A DNA stretch of 64,000 nucleotides. Origin: Aedes albopictus. Lineage: Eukaryota; Arthropoda; Insecta; Diptera; Culicidae. Below are positions 57,701 through 64,000 of this stretch, in pieces. The position numbers and the translations under genes were made by a program. Positions within the stretch are counted from its first letter, which is position 1, and every line of letters starts with the position of its first letter. Below the pieces are notes generated by a model. The model was not told where the DNA came from. It was given only the letters and a program-made list of their open reading frames with translations, and searched no databases. The stretch is taken from contig NC_085138.1 of assembly GCF_035046485.1 (NCBI RefSeq), forward strand, positions 330,752,421-330,816,420. The letters run 5' to 3'.

Positions 57701-59720
57701 TCTCTCCTGGAGCTCCACCAGAAATTCCTCTCAGAATTCCTCTAGGAATTTCTCTAGGTATTTCTTTAGAAATTTCTCCATGGATTTCTTCCAGAATTCC
57801 TTTACAGATTTTTCCAGGAATTCATTGAAGGATTTTTCAAAGAATTGATTTAGGGATTCCTCCTGAAATTCTTCCATGAATAGTTCTATGGAATTTCCCG
57901 AGATTTCCTATAGACATTTGTCCAGGAATTCCGCATGTGATTCCGCCTGGAAGTTATCCGGAAGTTCCTCCAGGAATTTCTTCTGAGGTTCCTCCAGAAA
58001 TTTGTTTTAAGGATTCCTTCAGAATTCATTCCAAGAAATCCCCCAGGGATTCCTCCCGGAGTTTTTCCAGGAATTCTTCCAAGAATTCCTCCAGGGGTTC
58101 CTGTATGAATTCCTCCTGAGATTCCTCTAGGAATTCCTTTCAAGGATTTCTTCAGGAATCCTCTAGGAAATCCTCCAATGATTCCTTCAGAAATTCCCCC
58201 AGAAATTTCTCTGAAAATTTATCCAGGAATTATTCCATGCATTTCTCCAGGGACTTCTCCAGGAATTCCACGAAGATCTACCCCAGGTATTTCTTCAGAA
58301 ATTCCTACAGGAATTTCTTCAGAAACTGATCCAGGAATCCCTCCAGGAATTCCTTCGGAAATTCCTACAGCATTTCTCCAAGAATTTCTGCAGGAAATCC
58401 TTCAGAGATTGCTTCAGATATTCTTTCAGGAGATTTTCCAGGAAATTTTATAGGAATTTTTCCAAGGGATTCCTCCGGAAATTCTTGCAGGTTTCCTCCA
58501 GGAATTAATCCATGAATTTCAACTCCAGAGATTCCTCTAGAAAGGTCTCATATAGCCAAGGCGGTAAACGCACGGGTATTCAGCATGAACATGCTGAGGA
58601 TGACAGGTTCGATTCACGGTCGGTCTATGATATTTTCGAAAAGGAAATTTCCTTGACTTCCTTGGGCATAAAGTAACTTCGTGCCTGTCACACGATATAC
58701 GCATGCAAAATGGTCACTGGCAGAGGAAGCTCTCAGTTAATAACTGTGGAAGTGCTCATAGAAAACTAAGCTGAGATGCAAGCTTTGTCCCAATGAGGAC
58801 ATTACGCCAAGAGGAGAGAGAGATTCCTCTAGAAATCCGTCCAGGAGTTATTTCACGGATTCCTCCAGAAATTCCACTAGGAATTCCTCCAGGAATACAT
58901 CAGAAATTCCTTCAAGGATTCCTCTAAGGATTCTTCCGTGAGATTCCTCCAGTAATTCTTGCAGAAATTCCTCCAAGAATTCCTCATAGAATTCCTCCTG
59001 GAATTCCTCCAGAAATTCATCTGTGAATTCTTTTAGAAATTTATCTTGGAATTTTATTAGAAATTTCCCTAATGCTCCAGGCATTACTCCAGGAACTTCT
59101 CCAGGGACTCCGCATGGAATTTGTCCAGAAGGTTGTCCAGGATTTCCTCCAGAAATACATCTAGGAATTCCTCCTGTGATTTCTCGAAGAATTCCTCCAG
59201 AGATTCTTCCAGGAATGGGTCCAGGAATTCCTCCAAGGATTCATCTAAATTTTTTGCTAGTAATTTCTACAGGGATTTCAGATGCGGATGCTTCAGATTT
59301 TTTTTCCTGAAATTCTCGCATAATTGCTCTTCGGATTCCTCCAGGAATTCATCCTGGAATTCCTCCAGTTATACTTTCAGAAATTTCTCCAGGGATTTCT
59401 GCAGGTTTTTCTCCGAGAATTCTTGTAATGATTTCTTCCAAAATTTCTCTGGATTTATCAAAAATTTATTCAGCGATTAGTTGAAAAATTTCAGTAATCC
59501 GTTCATAACCTTTACCACGGATTCACTCCAGGTTTTTTTAGGATTACTTGTAGATTTTTTTGAATAATTTGAAGGATTTCTAGAGGAATACCTCCAGCGG
59601 TTTGTATTGGAATTCTTTTAGATAATTTTAGAGAGACACAGAAGCCAAGAAATTCTCCAAGTAGTCATCCAGGAGTTCTTTCACAATTATATCCGAGAAA
59701 TCTTTAAGGAATCCAATCAT
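54790..59720 (+). repeat. 4.9-kb 12-bp-period array (ATTCCTCCAGGA)n
   Basis: Degenerate dodecamers of the form ATTCCTCCAGGA repeat for nearly 5 kb in one orientation, interrupted only by a SINE near 58550. Because 12 is divisible by three, long frames appear (252 residues at 55279-56037, 194 at 56267-56851, 131 at 57433-57828). Their translations are tetrapeptides such as IPPG, ISLE and IPPE. No start context, codon bias or fixed frame supports translation; frame shifts occur freely along the array. Related arrays lie at 26900-27590 and 30400-32560. Confidence 0.9.
58544..58821 (+). mobile_element. Feilai-like SINE inside the 12-bp array
   Basis: Begins CATATAGCCAAGGCGGTAAA (box A region), has ATGACAGGTTCGATTCACGG (box B, one substitution) and ends ATTACGCCAAGAGGAGAGAG. 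Dodecamers resume directly on both sides. Moderately diverged from the copies at 48188 and 61974. Confidence 0.88.
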
Positions 59721-60105
59721 GAATACTTTTAAGATTACCCCTTGCAGCAAAAGCTTTTAAATATATGAAAATTTCATCAATGGCCATTTGAATGTGTGCA
59801 TTGTTTGATAGACGCACAAATACCCCTGGCCAGCATGGTTTTAAAGAATACACTCGCATTTACGCTTGAGCTACATGGATCATTTCTTATTATGTAACAT
59901 CTATTCTCACTAGGAATTCAAAAACTTTTGCTGGAAGTCCATTGCAAATTCAACCAGTTTTTTTCCCACATGATCAAGTATCACAAAGTATTCCACAAAG
60001 AAGCACTTAACCATATTTTGCAGTAATGCTGCTAGAAAATTCAAAGATTCTTAAAGATACTCATCAGAGAATTCCTGGAAATTATCATTAAGAATTAATT
60101 TCTAA
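59721..60105. other. AT-rich tail of the array region
   Basis: Weak dodecamer traces and no gene. It ends with TAA (60103-60105), the target duplication of the next element. Confidence 0.4.
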
Positions 60106-62811
60106 GACCAAGCCCACTCATGGGCTCAATCAAGCGTTTTAACGTTAAGTAGAGCCCCGAACAAAGAAGCGAACCGCACCGGTCGCTGCTAAGTAGGGCT
60201 CGAAAGCGAAAAGTTTACGTACGGTTCGTAGCAGGGCTTAGAATATAGAGACACGCAAAGTACGGTCTCTATCCGTAGGCTCGTGCGCTCTCTCGCGTTT
60301 AGCTCTCTGGGTAGCGTAAAGAGGAGACGAAAGAACATGAGTATGGATTTGTTGCCTGGTAGGTATATAGTTTCTAGAGAATGATTTTCTTGTTTTGTAT
60401 AGGTAGGAATTTATTTTAGTTTGCATCAAATATCAATATCATAGATCGTTACACGAATAACACAACAAATTGTCTGACATAGAATTGTGATAGAGTGACA
60501 ATACAAACACAGAAAAATAATAGGTTTAAATTGACAAGCTTTGCTTAAGTATGTTATGAATAAAGTTTTCGCTTCTTCGCCAATTTTAGGATCATGCATA
60601 TCGAAAATGTATTGATTTTCTCTTAAAAATAGTTACGATTGCTCATAATCGCACCTTTAGTTTTTGATTCGGTCGATCGTCTCGAAACTAATATTAGAAG
60701 AAATGTATAGTAATTCAGTGAGTTTTGCTGTTTTAACACGTACATGTTTGAGCCGGGTTTTCTACGCAGCAAGCTTAGTTTCGCACATTAAGAAAAATGT
60801 CCAAATAAATAACTCGCGAAGTTCGTTCCGACAAGTTTCAAAAGTATCGTCATCCGATGCAGATTCCGGTGAGAAGATATGCGTATTTTCTAACCCGAAA
60901 TGAAACTATTTGACGTTAATAAGTGAGCACAAGGTTTTCTTTCTTCACTTTCCGGGCTGAGATCCTCCGCTTTGAAAGAGCTGTGCCTCGCGTTTCGTTT
61001 TGTCGTGTATATTTCAAAAAGGCAAAAGAGTTTTGGTTTGATTGCTGTTCTTGAAAATGGTGGTCGTCAGTGGGTGGTTTATTAAATATAAATTTGAAAA
61101 TATAAATCAAATAAACGAGACATTAGGAAGAAAGTGTGCGAAATGGGTAACTTCACCGTCCACGCATCCTTCCTCCCCTGTAAATTAGAGAAGTACCTTG
61201 CCGAAATAAAATATTCTGTACTCCAAATATTTCGAAGAATCATCTTTGCGCGTAAATACAACGCAGTAGACCAAGCCGCTTTGATGCATGTGTCATATCT
61301 CTGATATGCTGCAAGCATCAGTATTGACAAGAAAAGTAACACTATTGCTTTCCAGGGTGATTCCGCGTATGTATGAGATTAGATAAGAGTAGTTACGATT
61401 TTTCAAAGATGCATTGACTGTACCTAACTCAACTCAGATATCATAGAAACACTACAGTTATTTCTTTTGGTAAAAACTAAATCATACCGATAAAAATCTT
61501 AAAAAATGTAGTCGAGCTGCCATGTTTTACCAATTAAAATAGGCGGTGTGCAGGACTGCCATATTGTAAGTTCCTCGTTATATAAAAAGCAAGGCGTTGG
61601 ATGTTAAAATACAACAATTGTTGTATAAAGTGCCAATAAGGAGAGTGGGCTCATTATGTACTTTGACAAATACGCAGTCTACTTCAAGCGCATAGAATCT
61701 GCTTCCAACAAAATATTCATATTCCAGCATCCAAAAGATCACAATATATATTAAGATTTGCGAGTGATGCTTTGTAACTAAAAGGTTGTGACTGAGTATA
61801 GAATTAGCTGATGTTAAAATACACGTTAATGAAAAAAGGTTGCGCAAACTTATCGCAGACTGTTAGAAGACAGCTTCTACTATGACCAGGATTCAAGAAT
61901 CTTGACCTACGCGAAGGAGACAACTACGTTATAAATGTGTTGGAAATGCAAGGGATGTAATTATTCAATAAACTTCTTCTTCTTTTTGGCGTAACGTCCT
62001 CACTGGGACAAAGCCTGCTTCTCAGCTTAGTGTTCTATGAGCACTTCCACAGTTATTAACTGAGAGCTTCCTCTGCATATGACCATTTTGCATGTGTAGT
62101 GTATATCGTGTGGCAGGCACGAAGATACTCTATGCCCAAGGAAGTCAAGGAAATTTCCTTTACGAAAAGATCCTGGACCGACCGGGAATCGAACCCGTCA
62201 CCCTGAGCATGGTCATGCTGAATACCCGTGCGTTTACCGCCTCGGCTATATGGGCCCTTATTCAATAAACCTAATTATTAAAATAAATTTCTTGCGAGAA
62301 AGGCAACATGAATATTGAAGAGATGGATATTATTTTAGATAAAAATTCAACCTACAAGTCATACAGTAAGCAACAAACATATAATTTAAAAAAAAGATTG
62401 CTAGAATTCCGGGATTAAATACAATCATAAATTATTGAGAAAATGATATCTTTAAACGCACCAAAACTGGTACAAATGTCCAAGGGAATTATTTATTTGA
62501 ATTCAATTTTTACTAACAGTTTTCAGTCTTATCCAAAACCCCATCTTTCATAATATGAGCACAAATTATTATACTGAATAAGATTTGCAATAACCCCATA
62601 GAAATACATAAAATATTGCGATGATTTACAGAAGTGCAAAAAACCGATGGTACGGAGAGAATAGAGACCACCGGTGCGCAAAGGCGACTGATCATTATTT
62701 TACTCACATGGAAACGAACGACCGGTGCGAAAATGGGTTGATAACGAAATTAAAAATCGTTAACGACGTGCTGTTGCGTGTGTAGTATTAAGCCCACGGG
62801 TGGGCTTGGTC
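60106..62811. mobile_element. 2.7-kb Harbinger-like element, TAA TSD
   Basis: Left end GACCAAGCCCACTCATGGGC and right end, in reverse complement, GACCAAGCCCACCCGTGGGC. TAA flanks on both sides (60103-60105, 62812-62814), the classic 3-bp PIF/Harbinger target. Both ends contain subterminal CACCGGTCG/CACCGGTGCG words near 60178 and 62668. A CG-rich stretch at 60140-60340 could be promoter-like. No DDE transposase or Myb-like frame was found; frames at 60664, 61082 and 61578 have no family motifs. It carries a SINE at 61974-62257. Confidence 0.75.
61974..62257 (-). mobile_element. Feilai-like SINE with 13-bp TSD
   Basis: A near-complete copy on the minus strand from GGGCCCATATAGCCGAGGCG to GTTACGCCAAAAAGAAGAAG. 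TTATTCAATAAAC is duplicated exactly at 61961-61973 and 62258-62270. Box A and box B are intact. It matches the copy at 48188-48476 almost base for base over the body, so it is recent. Confidence 0.93.
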
Positions 62812-63091
62812 TAAGCGATTTAAAAAAGAAGATGTACAAAGCATTGCTATTTATATAATTCTGGTTATATAATGTTTGGCAATCAAAACTTACTAATTAC
62901 ATAGACCATTTTGAACAATGATCTTGTAAAGAGTGACAAGTTGAGAATAGTCTCCAATAACTGTCAATTTAAACACATATTATGCCATATAAATGTCTAT
63001 TATAGATCTATGTTTGTCACCACGACAGTGGTTTTCAGATTTTTTTAAATTTCCCCCAGGCCCCCTCTCTAGTTACGCCAATGACAGCTGG

Positions 63092-64000
63092 TAGTAACTT
63101 CTGAAAAATACTCCATTATCTCTAAGCAGTAATACTTCCCCAAGAAATCACTGCCTACAATGAAGAAAGTTTCCTCAGTATGAACCAGCTGGCGCTCTTC
63201 TTTTTTTAGACAAGAAACGCCTGAGGTTCTACAAAAGCAAATAAGTAAAGGGAAGGTAGAGTAAATGATGATGCAATCGCTCGTCCATTGTAGATCATAT
63301 TCGTAGGTATCACTGCATCTACACGAAGCTCGTGACACTTTCAGAGTGATAGGTGACGATGTAGCACAGATGCACTTCGGTGGAGGATTGACAGTTGACA
63401 TGAGATGCACACACACTGGAAAAAGACATATTATGTCCATAGGAAAATCAAACAACAAAATCAAAGAAAGGGTACGGGCTTCAGTAGGTCTGCTCCAAAG
63501 ACACGTTCTCCTCCATTTGGGAATTCACTTCAGGAAAATTTAGCTCCTTGATAATATTACCAATCATAAGCAGTTCAGAAGCTTGGCCAAAACCAGGACA
63601 CCTACCCTACTCGTATGTTGCTGGAACTTTTTTCTCGGCAAGTTTTTTTCTGCTTTTTACGCTTCATGTAGGAACAGTTGTACGAAGCAGATTTGAAAAC
63701 AATAGCCGGTCGGTCAACCGGCTTAATGGCCTCGATCGGTTACGGGATTCTTAACAGCCAGCGAGATGGCACGCTAGAAATGTTTCATTGAAATATGTTC
63801 AATGCACAAGATGATTGATACTATTACTTACCTGGATGGAAAAACGACATTTGGTTAGATTGTATCTCAGTAAGCTCTGTAGAACGGGATTCTGGGAGAT
63901 AGTTTTTAGCGTGTATCATCCTAAGCCGAGGGAAATGTGAGCACACAATAAAAACAACCATATTTTGTACAGTTTATTCAATGTTCTTTATTAAAGTCTT
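63092..64000. other. Non-repetitive flank, possible exon on either strand
   Basis: Frames overlap on both strands at 63069-63543. The minus frame contains PPPKCICATSSPITLKVSR after an acceptor-like TTTTTCCAG; the plus frame reads EARDTFRVIGDDVAQMHFGG. Either could be a short exon of an unrecognised gene, and I cannot choose between them. The last 450 bases show no feature. Confidence 0.25.

Larger units (their letters stand above)
54589..63083. mobile_element. 8.5-kb TIR-bounded unit with 8-bp TSD (hAT-like)
   Basis: The left end CATTGGCGTAACTAG and the right end CTAGTTACGCCAATG are perfect 15-bp inverted repeats. Both continue into a G-rich stretch (GGGGGCCCAGG versus GGGGGCCTGGGGG). ACAGCTGG lies directly outside both ends (54581-54588, 63084-63091). 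An 8-bp duplication with CA(N)TGGCGTAAC-type termini fits hAT transposons. No transposase is visible in 8.5 kb. The interior holds a 12-bp-period array, two SINEs and a Harbinger-like element. Removing the secondary insertions still leaves over 5 kb, mostly array. Confidence 0.75.

Overview
The window looks like mosquito nuclear DNA, most probably from an Aedes species. The grounds are several copies of a tRNA-headed SINE whose tail runs into a conserved 'GTTACGCCAAGA' end (Feilai-like, a family described from Aedes aegypti), a PHD-finger BEL/Pao element, RTE- and LOA/I-type LINEs, many AT-rich MITEs, and no bacterial-style gene packing. I see no rRNA, no CRISPR array, no operon and no complete host gene. 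Almost every long open frame belongs to a transposable element or to a short-period tandem array. The main host-gene candidate is a short first exon with a signal peptide near 25965-26025. A possible exon near 63.1-63.5 kb is weaker still.

Layout. 1-0.8 kb: CpG-rich leader-like DNA followed by a small signal-peptide ORF of unknown origin. 1.5-1.8 and 9.5-9.86 kb: two copies of one interspersed palindromic repeat. 2.37-6.75 kb: a 3'-truncated BEL/Pao polyprotein on the minus strand. 8.38-8.46 kb: an (AAT)n tract. 9.05-9.41 kb: a perfect 172-bp inverted repeat around a 22-nt loop. 9.86-24.69 kb: about 13.3 kb of a ~181-bp satellite with higher-order structure, split by a 1478-bp insertion carrying a 26-bp target-site duplication. 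24.7-25.4 kb: a diverged ~197-bp tandem family that shares the satellite's core.

26-32.6 kb: two tRNA-derived SINEs, then a degenerate 12-bp-period array split by a ~2.5-kb inverted-repeat element. 32.8-39.8 kb: an RTE-like LINE broken by four nested insertions whose boundaries can be read to the base. 42.2-46.5 kb: an LOA/I-type LINE (endonuclease, RT, RNase H) broken by a fold-back MITE that is itself broken by a retroposed fragment. 47-54 kb: a dense field of MITEs and SINEs, several nested. 54.6-63.1 kb: terminal inverted repeats with an 8-bp duplication bracket an 8.5-kb unit holding a 4.9-kb 12-bp-period array, a SINE, and a 2.7-kb Harbinger-like element that carries another SINE.

Functionally this is an accessory, repeat-built region, not a pathway. 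Its value is stratigraphic: target-site duplications let one order many insertion events. The satellite, the perfect hairpin and the inverted arrays are candidate sources of small RNAs, but that is inference and needs RNA data. Coordinates of TE ends are exact where a duplication is quoted and approximate elsewhere.
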